A DNA stretch of 64,000 nucleotides from contig NZ_VRSV01000001.1 of the NCBI RefSeq assembly GCF_008017415.1, positions 1,550,001 through 1,614,000 of the forward strand, given 5' to 3'. Positions 37,258 through 45,942 of this stretch are shown one piece after another. A program made the position numbers and the translations under genes. Every line of letters begins with the position of its first letter. The stretch's first letter is position 1. The notes beneath the pieces were generated by a model. The model ran no database searches. It had not been told where the DNA came from and saw only the letters and a program-made list of their open reading frames with translations. Source of the DNA: Microbacterium hatanonis. Lineage in GTDB: Bacteria > Actinomycetota > Actinomycetes > Actinomycetales > Microbacteriaceae.

Positions 37258-37854
37258 TCAGCCGATGCGGTTACGCTGTCCGTCGACGGTGACGTTCGAC
37301 ACCGGAGCGGTCACGATGTTGTCGTTCCCCGCGACGACCAGGTCTCCGCCGCCGCCCGGCGCGACGACGGTGTTGCGGTCGCCGCGAATCGTCAAAGCCC
37401 CGATCGACGCCACGTCGAGCGATGCGTCGTTGCCGTCCACCGTCGCGTCGCCGATGGCTCCGGCCGCGAGGGCGATGCGATCTCCCGCGACGGCCACAGC
37501 GCCCACGGTCGCTCCTCGGGCATCGACGGTCACCGCGTTCCCCTCGATGCGGACGAGCGGGCACTGCCCGGTCAGCACGACGGTGCGATCGCTCTCGGAG
37601 ATCGTCCGCTCCTGACCGGCGCAGTCGCCCGCGTCGTCGACCGAAGCCGACGGGGTCGACGACGCCGTGGCCGTAGCGGTGGGGGCGCGGGACGCGGACG
37701 GCGAGGCCGAGACGGAAGGCTCGCCCGAGGCCGACGGCGGCCCATCGCTGGGGAGGCGCGTGACGAGGGGCTGCGGCACCGCGGAGCATCCGGCCACGAA
37801 CAGCGCACTCACGAGCGCGAGTGCAGCGGCGAGACGGCGTGCTCGAGTGCGCAT
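37258..37854 (-). CDS. DUF3060 lipoprotein
   Basis: The protein is 198 aa. A lipoprotein signal ends in LFVAGC, and a Ser/Pro/Ala linker (about 30-72) follows. The C-terminal domain reads as a repeated short-strand beta-helix (VTVDARGATVGAVAVAG, then ATVDGNDASLDVASIG), the DUF3060 pattern. A Cys pair (DCAGQ, QCPL) frames the start of the domain. Function is unknown; it is surface-anchored. The ATG at 37854 is 6 nt after TACGGT with a GGAGGA spacer. The gene ends back-to-back with the M23-like gene, stops adjacent. Confidence 0.8.
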   Translation of the reverse strand: MRTRARRLAAALALVSALFVAGCSAVPQPLVTRLPSDGPPSASGEPSVSASPSASRAPTATATASSTPSASVDDAGDCAGQERTISESDRTVVLTGQCPLVRIEGNAVTVDARGATVGAVAVAGDRIALAAGAIGDATVDGNDASLDVASIGALTIRGDRNTVVAPGGGGDLVVAGNDNIVTAPVSNVTVDGQRNRIG

Positions 37855-37860
37855 TCCTCC

Positions 37861-37866
37861 ACCGTA
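37861..37866 (-). promoter_or_regulatory. -10 box upstream of the DUF3060 lipoprotein
   Basis: TACGGT on the minus strand ends 6 nt before the ATG at 37854; the spacer GGAGGA touches the start codon. Confidence 0.4.
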
Positions 37867-37881
37867 GCGCCGGGGGTCGGT

Positions 37882-38781
37882 TCAGGCGCGGGGGTGGGCG
37901 AGTCGGTAGGTGGCCGCCAGCCGTTCACTCGAGACATGGGTGTAGATCTGGGTCGTGCCCAGACTGGCGTGACCGAGGATTTCCTGGACGGCCCGAAGGT
38001 CGGCGCCTCCATCGAGGAGGTGCGTCGCGGCCGAGTGACGGAGGGCATGGGGGCCGACGCTGGAACCCACGAGCGGTGCCAGCGTGCGCGAGACGAGGTC
38101 GTAGACGCTGCGGACGCCCATCCGGCCGCCGCGCGTGCCGAGGAGGAGCGCCCTGCCGGTGGTTGCCGCACGAGACGCGAGCGCCGGGCGACCGCGGACG
38201 AGGTAGGCGTCGACGGCGCGACCCGCGGGGGCTCCGAAGGGCACGATGCGCTCCTTCGACCCTTTGCCGAGCACGCGCGCGGTGCGACGGTCACCGTCGA
38301 CGTCGTCGACGTCGAGCCCGCAGAGCTCGGACACCCGCATCCCCGCCCCGTAAAGCAGCTCGAGGATCGCGTGGTCGCGGAGCGCGATCGCATCGCCCTC
38401 CGCGGCGACAGCCGCCATGGCATCCAGCGTTTCGCGCAGCGCATCCGCCGTCGCGATCCGCGGAAGGGTTCGGCCGCGCTTGGGCGTGACCAGCCGCAGT
38501 GTCGGGTCGACGGCGACCAGGTCTTGCTCGGTCGCCCACGCGAAGAACCCACGGACGGCCGCGGTGCGGCGCGCGATCGTCGAGCGCGCCGAGCCCGCCT
38601 GCGTCGCGGACCACAGCCATGACCTGAGCTCCTCGAGATCGATGCGATCGAGGTCGACATCGCCGACGTGCGACCGGAGGTCGGTGAGATCGGAACGGTA
38701 GGCGCGGACGGTTGCGGGAGCGAGTCGGCGCACCTCTGTCAGCTGCTGCAGGTACGCCTCCACCGTCCGCTCCCAATCCAT
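37882..38781 (-). CDS. xerC: Tyrosine recombinase XerC
   Basis: The protein is 299 aa. An N-terminal SAM-like domain (to about 90) precedes the catalytic domain. The first Arg is in YGAGMRVSELCGLD, the H-x-x-R block is HALRHSAATHLL and the nucleophile Tyr is in GHASLGTTQIYTHVS. With XerD it resolves chromosome dimers at dif. It is xerC-like by context, next to dprA as in other actinobacteria; no dif site was recognised here. The ATG at 38781 fits the family. Confidence 0.93.
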   Translation of the reverse strand: MDWERTVEAYLQQLTEVRRLAPATVRAYRSDLTDLRSHVGDVDLDRIDLEELRSWLWSATQAGSARSTIARRTAAVRGFFAWATEQDLVAVDPTLRLVTPKRGRTLPRIATADALRETLDAMAAVAAEGDAIALRDHAILELLYGAGMRVSELCGLDVDDVDGDRRTARVLGKGSKERIVPFGAPAGRAVDAYLVRGRPALASRAATTGRALLLGTRGGRMGVRSVYDLVSRTLAPLVGSSVGPHALRHSAATHLLDGGADLRAVQEILGHASLGTTQIYTHVSSERLAATYRLAHPRA

Positions 38782-38814
38782 GTGCCCAGCATGCCTCCCG
38801 TCGCGGATGCCACG

Positions 38815-38878
38815 GTGCGCCCCGTCGGCGCGTCACCCGGTGAGGGCGCACAATCAGGTGCAGGCGCGTCACCGGGTG
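38815..38878. repeat. Direct repeat and hairpin between xerC and dprA
   Basis: Two copies of GGCGCGTCACCSGGTG (38827-38842 and 38863-38878) differ at one position and are 36 bp apart; the second includes the dprA stop codon. GTGCGCCC (38815-38822) and GGGCGCAC (38844-38851) form a perfect 8-bp stem around the first copy. It could be a terminator after dprA on the minus strand. Confidence 0.45.
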
Positions 38879-40056
38879 GACAGTGCGCGTCTCCATCCGT
38901 CCGCTCGCTCGAGCACCTGTCCCGACAGCTCGGCGAGGGCGATGAGACCCCTCACCTCCTGAGGCTCGATGCCGCTGCGGCGGGCGATCTCGTCGGGGCT
39001 CCGCGACTGGCGGGTGCTCATCGCGTCGAGCACACGGGTCATCTCGTCGGTGCGGGTCTCGTCGAACGACAGGGTGGGCGCGTCAGTCAGGCCGAGGAGC
39101 TCGCGGACGTCGGCGGCACCGGTGATCAAAGAGCCGTCGAAGTCGCGGATGACGCGATGACAACCGGCCGATGACGCACTGGTGACGGCACCGGGTACCG
39201 CACCGAGGGGCCGTCCCAGGGCGGCCGCGTGCGCGGCGGTGTTCAGCGAACCGCTGCGCACACCCGCCTCGACGATCACGGTCGTGTCGGCCAATGCCGC
39301 GATCAGCCTGTTCCTCGCGAGGAAACGCCATTTCGTCGGCGGCGTGCCGCACGGGGTCTCCGCGAGGACGGCACCGGAGCGGGCGGTCGCATCGATCAGA
39401 GCGGCATGACCGGAGGGGTAGGGCCGGTCCACTCCCCCGGCCAGCAGAGCCACGGTCCGCCCGCCGACATGAAGCGCGGAGCGATGCGCGACCCCGTCGA
39501 TACCGTATGCGGCACCGGAGACGATCGTGACCCCGGCCGATGCCAGCTCCGCCGCGAGCTCAGCGGCGACGTGTTCGCCGTAGGCGGTAGCCGCGCGCGC
39601 CCCGACGATCGCCACCGTCGGCATCTCATCCGCGACCAGCGCGACATCGCCCCGCGCCCACAGCACGAACGGCGCGTGCACGCCGAGGTCGGCGAGACGG
39701 CCGGGCCAGCCGGGGTCGTCGGGGAGGACCAGGCGGGCACCCGTCCGACGCGCGGACTCCGTCGCCGCCCGCACCGCTGTCGCGTCGCCCCGCGGCTTCC
39801 ACCGCGAAAGGCCCTTCGCCAGATCGGATGCATCGATCCCGTTCGTCTGCAGCGGGTGACCCGCGATCAGGCGCCGGAGAGCCTCGGCGGCGCCCCACTC
39901 CTCCACGACGCGTCCGGCCACCCCGTCGCCGGGCTCGACGACGACGCTCCAGACCAATCGAGCGAAGGCGTCCATGAGGTCCGCCTCCTCCAGGTCGTCG
40001 TCACGCACGCCCGACAGCGCCGCGCGAGCTGCGGCGGGGGTCAACTCGATCCGCAT
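38869..40056 (-). CDS. dprA: DNA processing protein DprA
   Basis: The protein is 395 aa. The Rossmann-like core has VAIVGARAATAYGEHV, VSGAAYGIDGVAHRSAL and LLAGGVDRPYPSGH. A C-terminal winged helix (about 335-395) contains SPDEIARRSGIEPQEV. DprA protects incoming single-stranded DNA and loads RecA in natural transformation. It overlaps the upstream comM stop by one base (TGATG), and yraN-comM-dprA form one unit. The ATG at 40056 is used; GTG at 40059 is possible. Confidence 0.93.
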   Translation of the reverse strand: MRIELTPAAARAALSGVRDDDLEEADLMDAFARLVWSVVVEPGDGVAGRVVEEWGAAEALRRLIAGHPLQTNGIDASDLAKGLSRWKPRGDATAVRAATESARRTGARLVLPDDPGWPGRLADLGVHAPFVLWARGDVALVADEMPTVAIVGARAATAYGEHVAAELAAELASAGVTIVSGAAYGIDGVAHRSALHVGGRTVALLAGGVDRPYPSGHAALIDATARSGAVLAETPCGTPPTKWRFLARNRLIAALADTTVIVEAGVRSGSLNTAAHAAALGRPLGAVPGAVTSASSAGCHRVIRDFDGSLITGAADVRELLGLTDAPTLSFDETRTDEMTRVLDAMSTRQSRSPDEIARRSGIEPQEVRGLIALAELSGQVLERADGWRRALSTR

Positions 40057-41585
40057 CACGCCGGGACTCCCTTCTTCAAGTACAGCGCGCGCCCGACGTC
40101 GCCGACGTCGATGGCTCCGCGCCCTGCCAAGTCGGCCAGTGACCACGCCACGCGCAGCACACGGTCGTAGCCCCGAAGTGTCAGCATCCCCCGATGCAAT
40201 GCCGCATCGATGGGCCGCCGCACCACGGGAGCGGGAGCCAGCGGCCCCTGGCGCAACCATGAGCCGGGCACCTCGGCGTTGCGTCGCCATAGCGTGTCGC
40301 GCAGCCGGTGGGCGGCCCTCGCGCGGGCCTCGCCGACCTTCTCGCGCGCTGCGGAGGTCGTCATCGTCGCACCGAGCGAAGGATCGTCGCGGGCGACGGA
40401 GACCCGTCGCATCGACAACTCGATGTCGATGCGATCGAGGAGCGGACCCGACAGCCGCGAGAAGTAGCGCCGGATGGCCTGCGGCGGGCAGACGCACTCC
40501 GCGCCGGGCACGGCGAAGTTTCCGCAGGGACAGGGGTTCGTGGCGACGACCAGTTGGAATCGTGCGGGATACGCGGCCGTGACTCCCGAGCGATGGATGA
40601 CGATGGACCCCGACTCCAGCGGCTGGCGCAGTGCGTCGAGCGCGCTCGCCGTGAACTCCCCCGCCTCGTCGAGGAAGAGGACGCCTTCACTCGCGCGAGC
40701 GATCGCGCCCGGACGAACGATCCTGGATCCCCCGCCGACCAGCGCGGCGATGCTCGTGCTGTGATGCGGTGCTTCGAAAGGCGGCACCCTCGACAGCCGG
40801 GTCACAGGCTCGCCCGAGAGCGAGCGCACCGAACCGACGGCCAGCGCAGCGGATTCGTCGAGCGGTGGAAGGATTCCGGGAAGGCGCTGCGCGAGCATCG
40901 TCTTGCCTGCACCCGGTGGTCCGCTCATGAGCAGATGGTGGCCGCCCGCGGCGGCGACGAGCAGCGCGTCGATCGCCTCGCGCTGGCCGATCACGTCGGC
41001 CAGCTCGGGCACCTCGTCATCGGAGGCGTGCTCACGGGCGAGCGCCACGGGCTCGACCGCCGGGATGTCGACGTCGAGCCCGTGCCACCGCACCACCTCG
41101 GCGAGACAGCTCGCACCGCACACCTCGATCCCGTCGACGAGCTCGGCCTCCGCGAGGTTGGCGCGGGGCACGACCACGCGGCGCACCCCCGCGCGCGCGG
41201 CCGCCGCGACCGCGGGGAGAACGCCGGGCACCGGGCGCAGACGGCCGTCGAGACCCAGCTCGCCCAGGTGCACGGTCGACGCGACGCCCGCAGCATCCAT
41301 CTCGCGTTCGGTCGCGAGCGCTGCGACCGCGATTGCGACGTCGAAGCCGGATCCCTGCTTGGGCAGGCTCGCCGGCGACAGGTTGACGGTCAGACGGCGG
41401 CGCGGCAGCGCGAGCCCGCGGTTGACGCACGCGTTGTGCACGCGCTGCACGGCCTCGCCGAGCGACTTGTCGGGGAGCCCGATGATCACGAACCTCGGGG
41501 TCTGCTCCGAGAGGTCGGCCTCGACCTCGACGATCGCTCCTTCGAGCCCGTTGAGCGCAACGGAAAGGGTGCGTGCCACGCTCAC
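40056..41585 (-). CDS. ComM/YifB-like AAA+ helicase (Mg-chelatase family)
   Basis: The protein is 509 aa. The N-terminal LonC-like domain (LSVALNGLEGAIVEVEADLS, PRFVIIGLPDKSLGE) is followed by an AAA+ module with Walker A GPPGAGKTMLAQRLP and Walker B EGVLFLDEAGEF. A zinc-type segment (NPCPCGNF, CVCPP) follows, then a C-terminal helical bundle. ComM promotes branch migration during transformation. The start is GTG 41585 (overlaps the yraN stop) or GTG 41579. It is coupled with yraN and dprA. Confidence 0.93.
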   Translation of the reverse strand: MSVARTLSVALNGLEGAIVEVEADLSEQTPRFVIIGLPDKSLGEAVQRVHNACVNRGLALPRRRLTVNLSPASLPKQGSGFDVAIAVAALATEREMDAAGVASTVHLGELGLDGRLRPVPGVLPAVAAAARAGVRRVVVPRANLAEAELVDGIEVCGASCLAEVVRWHGLDVDIPAVEPVALAREHASDDEVPELADVIGQREAIDALLVAAAGGHHLLMSGPPGAGKTMLAQRLPGILPPLDESAALAVGSVRSLSGEPVTRLSRVPPFEAPHHSTSIAALVGGGSRIVRPGAIARASEGVLFLDEAGEFTASALDALRQPLESGSIVIHRSGVTAAYPARFQLVVATNPCPCGNFAVPGAECVCPPQAIRRYFSRLSGPLLDRIDIELSMRRVSVARDDPSLGATMTTSAAREKVGEARARAAHRLRDTLWRRNAEVPGSWLRQGPLAPAPVVRRPIDAALHRGMLTLRGYDRVLRVAWSLADLAGRGAIDVGDVGRALYLKKGVPA

Positions 41586-41944
41586 AGCGCGTCTTCCAAG
41601 TGCTCGAGGACGCCCGTCGCCGGATCGTCGCCGGTGATCGCGATCGCATCGAGGCGCAGCCTGCGCCCCCGAGCCTCCTGCGGGTGCGCGGCGATCCACG
41701 CCGCCGCGAGACGCCAGAGCCGCGCCGTCTTCCGGTCGTCGATGGCCTCGAGCGGATGGCCGAACGCCAACGACCGCCGGGTCTTGACCTCGACCACCGC
41801 CAGCGACCGCCCGCGGACCGCGACGATGTCGACCTCTCCTTGCGAACACCGCCAGTTGCGATCGACGATCCGGTATCCGAGCGTGATCAGATGGTCGGCG
41901 GCGCGCTGTTCACCCGCGCGTCCGAACTCGTCTTTGGCTGCCAT
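41582..41944 (-). CDS. YraN/UPF0102 endonuclease-like protein
   Basis: The protein is 120 aa. The PD-(D/E)xK core is intact: GRAGEQRAADHLI, then EVDIVAVRGRSLAVVEVKTRR with the catalytic Asp, Glu and Lys. This is the UPF0102/YraN family, a Holliday-junction-resolvase-like fold with poorly known function. It is always near comM and dprA in actinobacteria. The ATG at 41944 is at the conserved N-terminus (AAKDEFG). Confidence 0.92.
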   Translation of the reverse strand: MAAKDEFGRAGEQRAADHLITLGYRIVDRNWRCSQGEVDIVAVRGRSLAVVEVKTRRSLAFGHPLEAIDDRKTARLWRLAAAWIAAHPQEARGRRLRLDAIAITGDDPATGVLEHLEDAL

Positions 41945-42046
41945 GTCCCCATCGTGCGCGCCGCGGGGCGGTCGAGCCGGGCTCCGCGGTCGAGCTGTGG
42001 CAGCAGAGGAGAATCCGCCTCCTGGGGAGGAACGGATGCGACGAGG

Positions 42047-42370
42047 TCAGTTGTCGAGCGAGAGCTCCTCGGGCAGCTGGAAGTCCCGGCGCGAGAGCTC
42101 CTCGACGTTCACGTCCTTGAACGTGAGCACCCGCACCGACTTCACGAACCGGTCAGCCCGGTAGATGTCCCAGACCCAGACGTCGGTCATCGAGATCTCG
42201 AAATAGAAGTCGTGCTCGGTGTCGCGGCGGACGACATTCACCTCGTTCGCGAGATAGAACCGCCGCTCGGTCTCGATCACGTACTGGAACTGCGAGACAA
42301 CGTCGCGGTACTCCCGGTAAAGGGCGAGTTCGAGTTCGCGGTCGTAGTCCTCGAAAACATCGTCATCCAT
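42047..42370 (-). CDS. DUF2469 family protein
   Basis: The protein is 107 aa, very acidic. YDRELELALYREYRDVV, FQYVIETERRFYLANEVN and TDVWVWDIYRADRFVKSV are the conserved blocks of DUF2469, an actinobacterial family with no known role. The usual place is between rnhB and yraN, as here. The ATG at 42370 has a GGAG about 5 nt upstream, and a TAGGAT box lies 9 nt before the start. Confidence 0.92.
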   Translation of the reverse strand: MDDDVFEDYDRELELALYREYRDVVSQFQYVIETERRFYLANEVNVVRRDTEHDFYFEISMTDVWVWDIYRADRFVKSVRVLTFKDVNVEELSRRDFQLPEELSLDN

Positions 42371-42417
42371 GGTTGCTCCATCCTACGGGCGCGCGCGTGC
42401 GCCCGGGACAGCGGGTC

Positions 42418-43077
42418 TCAGAAGAGCGTCGGTGCGTTTGCGATGGCCCAGGAATGCCGGTGATGGGCGCTCAGACCGTTCGCGGATATCGCCTCGCGGT
42501 GGTCGAGGCTCGCGTATCCCTTGTTCCTCGCCCAGTTGTACGCGGGGAGGTCGTCGTGGAGTGTCACCATCAGCGCGTCTCGCGCGACCTTCGCGATCAC
42601 CGAGGCGGCCGCAGCGCTGGCGCAGTCGCGGTCGGCCTTGATCACCGGCGTCACGCGCAGCCCCTGTGCCCCGGCCGGGGTGATGTAGTCGTAATTGCCG
42701 TCGAGGATCACGATCGCCGTCTCGGGGACGACCCCGTGCGCCCGAAGGTCGGCAAGCGCCCGGACGGCGGCGAGACCGAGCGCCGCCATGATCCCGATCT
42801 CGTCGATCTCCACCGAGCTCGCCCACCCGACCGCGCTGTGCGGCACCCACGACGCCGCGCGGGCGGCGACGTCGGCCCGTCGAGGCTCGGGAACGAGCTT
42901 GGAATCACGCAGCCCGGGCGGGATACGTCTGCGCGACAGCGCGGGATCGACGACGGCGGCACCGACGGCGACCGGACCGGCGAGGGCGCCGCGCCCCACC
43001 TCGTCGCACGCGATGACCAGTGGATAGTCCTTGAGGAGTCGGCGTTCCAGCGTCAGACGCGGCTCGACGACGGTCAC
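42418..43077 (-). CDS. rnhB: Ribonuclease HII
   Basis: The protein is 219 aa. The RNase HII signature IACDEVGRGALAGPV carries the Asp-Glu pair, and ILDGNYDYITP and IKADRDCASAAAASVIAK carry the remaining acidic residues. It removes ribonucleotides from DNA and degrades RNA in RNA-DNA hybrids. It starts with GTG at 43077, with GAGGT 7 nt upstream, and lies 22 bp after lepB in the same operon. Confidence 0.96.
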   Translation of the reverse strand: MTVVEPRLTLERRLLKDYPLVIACDEVGRGALAGPVAVGAAVVDPALSRRRIPPGLRDSKLVPEPRRADVAARAASWVPHSAVGWASSVEIDEIGIMAALGLAAVRALADLRAHGVVPETAIVILDGNYDYITPAGAQGLRVTPVIKADRDCASAAAASVIAKVARDALMVTLHDDLPAYNWARNKGYASLDHREAISANGLSAHHRHSWAIANAPTLF

Positions 43078-43099
43078 GGGGCGACCTCGGCTCGGAGCG

Positions 43100-43858
43100 T
43101 CACGGTGCCGCCTCCGGCGCGGGCACCCCCGCGAACACCTCGTGGTGGAAATCGATCAGCCCGAAGCGGTCGAAGGGCCACGTGATGAGGAACGCACGTC
43201 CGACGACGTTGTCCACGGGCACGAACCCGCCCCCGGGCTGATCCTGGTGGAAGCGGGAGTCCTGCGAGTTGTCGCGATTGTCGCCCATCACCCAGATCGA
43301 GCCGTCGGGCACCGTCACGTCGTACTCGCGGACGTCGGGCGCCGTCTTCCCCGGAAGGAGGTTCAGGTAGGCGGTCTCGTCGATCGCCTGCCCGTTGACC
43401 GTGGTCTGCCCGAGGGCGTTGCAGCAGACGATGTGGTCACCACCGACGCCGATGATCCGCTTGATGAGGTGCTCATCGCTGTCGGGGGCTGCGAGACCCA
43501 CCAGGGAGAGCACCCACTCCACGCCTTCGGTGAAGGGCGACACGGGCGCCTGAGGCGTCTTCTCGAGCCAGCCTCCGGGATCGCGGAAGACGACGACGTC
43601 GCCGCGGTCGTAACCGCCGAAGCGCGGGGTGATCTCGTCGACGAGGATGCGGTCGTTCTCGATCAGCGTCTGGTTCATCGACGCCGACGGGATGTAGAAC
43701 GAGCGGACGAGGAAGGTCTTGACGAGGAACGACACCAGGAGCGCGATCAGGACGATGACCACGACGTCTCGCAGGAACGTCAACCACCCGCGACGGGGCT
43801 TGTCCTCCGCCAGGACGGGGGCCGATTCGTCGGCGGGGGCGGCCGGGTCACTGCTCAT
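43100..43858 (-). CDS. lepB: Signal peptidase I
   Basis: The protein is 252 aa. One N-terminal membrane helix (VVVIVLIALLVSFLVKTFLV, about 32-51) is followed by the catalytic Ser in FYIPSASMNQTL and the Lys in LIKRIIGVGGD. Box E GDNRDNSQDSR is intact. A CysCys pair (IVCCNALG) lies in the beta domain. It cleaves secretory signal peptides at the outer face of the membrane. The ATG at 43858 has GAGG upstream. It sits between rplS and rnhB as is usual. Confidence 0.96.
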   Translation of the reverse strand: MSSDPAAPADESAPVLAEDKPRRGWLTFLRDVVVIVLIALLVSFLVKTFLVRSFYIPSASMNQTLIENDRILVDEITPRFGGYDRGDVVVFRDPGGWLEKTPQAPVSPFTEGVEWVLSLVGLAAPDSDEHLIKRIIGVGGDHIVCCNALGQTTVNGQAIDETAYLNLLPGKTAPDVREYDVTVPDGSIWVMGDNRDNSQDSRFHQDQPGGGFVPVDNVVGRAFLITWPFDRFGLIDFHHEVFAGVPAPEAAP

Positions 43859-43976
43859 GGGATGCCTCACTCGGCTCGCCGCCGTTCGGGAACCGCACAC
43901 ACAAGGTTCGCACACGCTCTGCCGCCTCCGGTGCACGGCGACCGCCCATCTCGACCGATGTCGGAGGGGCAAAGAC

Positions 43977-44006
43977 GAACGCCCCGGGCATCAGCCCGGG
44001 GCGTTC
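43977..44006 (-). terminator. Terminator after rplS
   Basis: A perfect 13-bp stem (43977-43989 with 43994-44006) with an ATCA loop starts 12 bp after the rplS stop. It separates rplS from lepB. Confidence 0.85.
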
Positions 44007-44018
44007 GAGAGAAGCGAC

Positions 44019-44369
44019 TCAGCGAGCGTCGCGCTTCTCCTTGATCTTGGCCTTCTTGCCGCGGAGGTTGCGGAGGTAGTAGAGCTTCGCGCGACGCACG
44101 TCTCCACGGGTGACGACCTCGATGTGGTCGATCACGGGGCTGTGCACGGGGAAGGTGCGCTCGACACCCACCTGGAAGCTGATCTTCCGCACCGTGAAGG
44201 TCTCGCGGACGCCGTCGCCGGACCGGCCGAGCACGATGCCCTGGAAGACCTGGATACGGGAGCGGTTGCCCTCCGTGATGTTGACGTGGACCTTCACGTT
44301 GTCGCCGGGGGCGAAGGTCGGGATGTCGGTGCGGAGCGAAGCCGCGTCGACTGCGTCGAGGATCTGCAT
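44019..44369 (-). CDS. rplS: 50S ribosomal protein L19
   Basis: The protein is 116 aa. [51 protein letters not shown] and [16 protein letters not shown] are standard L19. It sits at the 30S-50S interface near B8. The ATG at 44369 has a Shine-Dalgarno-like purine stretch (GGAAGAGA) upstream. It has its own promoter (44493-44521) and terminator, so it is transcribed apart from trmD. Confidence 0.98.
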   Translation of the reverse strand: MQILDAVDAASLRTDIPTFAPGDNVKVHVNITEGNRSRIQVFQGIVLGRSGDGVRETFTVRKISFQVGVERTFPVHSPVIDHIEVVTRGDVRRAKLYYLRNLRGKKAKIKEKRDAR

Positions 44370-44492
44370 GATCGTCTCTTCCTGCGGCCGCCACAGGTCG
44401 ACAGCATGATGTGTTCAAGAATGGGATGACGCGTCCGTGCCGCGGAAGCGGCGGGTTCCCCTGTGGCAGAACCGGTCAGGACACAAACGTCT

Positions 44493-44521
44493 ATTCTGCC
44501 ACGGATGCGGCAGCGGTCCAA
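44493..44521 (-). promoter_or_regulatory. rplS promoter
   Basis: On the minus strand, TTGGAC (44516-44521) and CAGAAT (44493-44498) are 17 bp apart. The segment GGCAGAATAG is repeated at the rpsP promoter (48089-48098). An inverted repeat GTGGCAGA/TCTGCCAC (44463-44470, 44495-44502) overlaps the -10. Confidence 0.6.
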
Positions 44522-44527
44522 AACACC

Positions 44528-45016
44528 CTACGAACGGTGCGGGCGCTCCTCCAGCACGACGACCGCCGGGTCGGCTCTCGGCGTGGAAGAAGGATGCGTC
44601 GGAGGGATGTACCCGGTGCCGTCGACGGTACGCAGCAGCATCACCGATCCCCGAGTCTCGCGCCAGAGCTGCGTGATGCTGACCCAGAAGACGCCCACCG
44701 CCGCGAGGATCGCGAGGACGAGCGCGAGAGCGAACCACGACGGGAAGAAACCGGTCGCGATGATCAGCGCGTGCCAGACCGAGAACGCCAGAACGTCCCA
44801 CCACGACACGGCCCGATCGGCACGAACGCTCCCTCGCGCGCGGACCAGGAGCGCGAGCACCGTCTGCCCGACCAGCACCGACGGGGCCGCGATGAAGAGC
44901 ACCCAGAGGAATGCGAGCCCACCCGCCTGGAACACGCCCCACCCGACCAGAAGCCAGAGGGGCAGCACCACGGCGGCCGGGAAGAGCCAGCGGAAGAAGA
45001 GCCGTCGGAGCCACAT
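44528..45016 (-). CDS. Membrane protein of unknown function (162 aa)
   Basis: No family is recognised. It has four predicted membrane helices (near 8-28, 33-56, 74-94 and 96-118) and a hydrophilic C-terminal tail (about 120-162, GTGYIPPTHPSSTP). It is Trp-rich. It lies between rplS and the map gene, where the conserved order trmD-rplS is interrupted. The ATG at 45016 is 6 nt after TAGCAT, suggesting a leaderless transcript. Co-regulation with map is unlikely because the two are divergent. Confidence 0.72.
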   Translation of the reverse strand: MWLRRLFFRWLFPAAVVLPLWLLVGWGVFQAGGLAFLWVLFIAAPSVLVGQTVLALLVRARGSVRADRAVSWWDVLAFSVWHALIIATGFFPSWFALALVLAILAAVGVFWVSITQLWRETRGSVMLLRTVDGTGYIPPTHPSSTPRADPAVVVLEERPHRS

Positions 45017-45022
45017 CCTTCG

Positions 45023-45028
45023 ATGCTA
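45023..45028 (-). promoter_or_regulatory. -10 box of the 162-aa membrane protein (likely leaderless)
   Basis: TAGCAT on the minus strand ends 6 nt before the ATG at 45016. Confidence 0.45.
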
Positions 45029-45150
45029 CGCGGCGCCCTCGACGTCTCTGCCGTTGCAGGGCGAGCCCGAAGCATCCTCTCGGGTTCGTCTCGCGGCGAA
45101 TAGGTCGCGAGGTCGTCTCACGAAAGAATAGAGCGGTCGAAAGGACACCC

Positions 45151-45933
45151 ATGATCGAACTGCGCACCCCGGCCGAGATCGACGCCATGCGCCCGGCGGG
45201 TCGCTTCGTCGCCGAGACGCTCGCCGCACTCCGCGACGACACCAAGGTGGGGACGAACCTCCTCGCCATCGATCGCCGCGCGCACGAACTGATCCGGCGC
45301 GCCGGCGCCGAGTCCTGCTACATCGACTACCACCCCTCGTTCGGCGCGAGTCCGTTCGGCAAAGTCATCTGCACATCGATCAACGACGCGGTGCTGCACG
45401 GACTCCCCCACGACTACGCCCTCCGCGACGGCGACCTGGTCTCGCTCGACTTCGCCGTCGCGATCGACGGATGGGTCGCCGATTCCGCGGTCTCGTTCGT
45501 CGTCGGAACACCGCGCGACGAGGACCTCGCCCTCATCGACACCACCGAGCGCGCGCTCGCCGCTGCCATCGACGCCGCGGTGGTCGGCCAGAAGATCGGC
45601 GACATTTCGTCGGCGATCGCGTCCGTCGCGCACGCCGACGGCTACTCGATCAACACCGACTTCGGCGGCCACGGCGTCGGCCGGGTCATGCACGGCGACC
45701 CCCACGTGCCCAACGACGGCAAGGCGGGGCGCGGGTATCCGTTGCGTGAAGGACTGGTCGTCGCGCTCGAACCGTGGTTCCTGGCGACGACCGACAAGCT
45801 CGTCACCGATGCCGACGGCTGGACCCTCCGCAGCGCCGACGGATCGCGCGGGGCACACGCCGAGCACACCGTGGCGATGACCGCCGAAGGTCCCATCGTG
45901 TTGACCGACCGGTCGTTCCTCGGCGTCGACTGA
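45151..45933 (+). CDS. map: Type I methionine aminopeptidase
   Basis: The protein is 260 aa. Metal ligands are visible in SLDFAVAIDGWVADSA, GHGVGRVMHGDPHVPN and the Glu of VALEPWF and AEHTVAM. It removes N-terminal Met from nascent proteins when the second residue is small. The ATG at 45151 has an AAAGGA site 7 nt upstream. It may be a second map copy, because the usual actinobacterial one is near adk-infA; the window cannot show this. It is convergent with trmD. Confidence 0.95.
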   Translation: MIELRTPAEIDAMRPAGRFVAETLAALRDDTKVGTNLLAIDRRAHELIRRAGAESCYIDYHPSFGASPFGKVICTSINDAVLHGLPHDYALRDGDLVSLDFAVAIDGWVADSAVSFVVGTPRDEDLALIDTTERALAAAIDAAVVGQKIGDISSAIASVAHADGYSINTDFGGHGVGRVMHGDPHVPNDGKAGRGYPLREGLVVALEPWFLATTDKLVTDADGWTLRSADGSRGAHAEHTVAMTAEGPIVLTDRSFLGVD

Positions 45934-45942
45934 CGCGGTGCC

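Noticed and set aside
38815..38878. Possible dif site next to xerC
   Set aside because: The repeat does not resemble a dif-type site of two 11-bp arms around a 6-bp centre.
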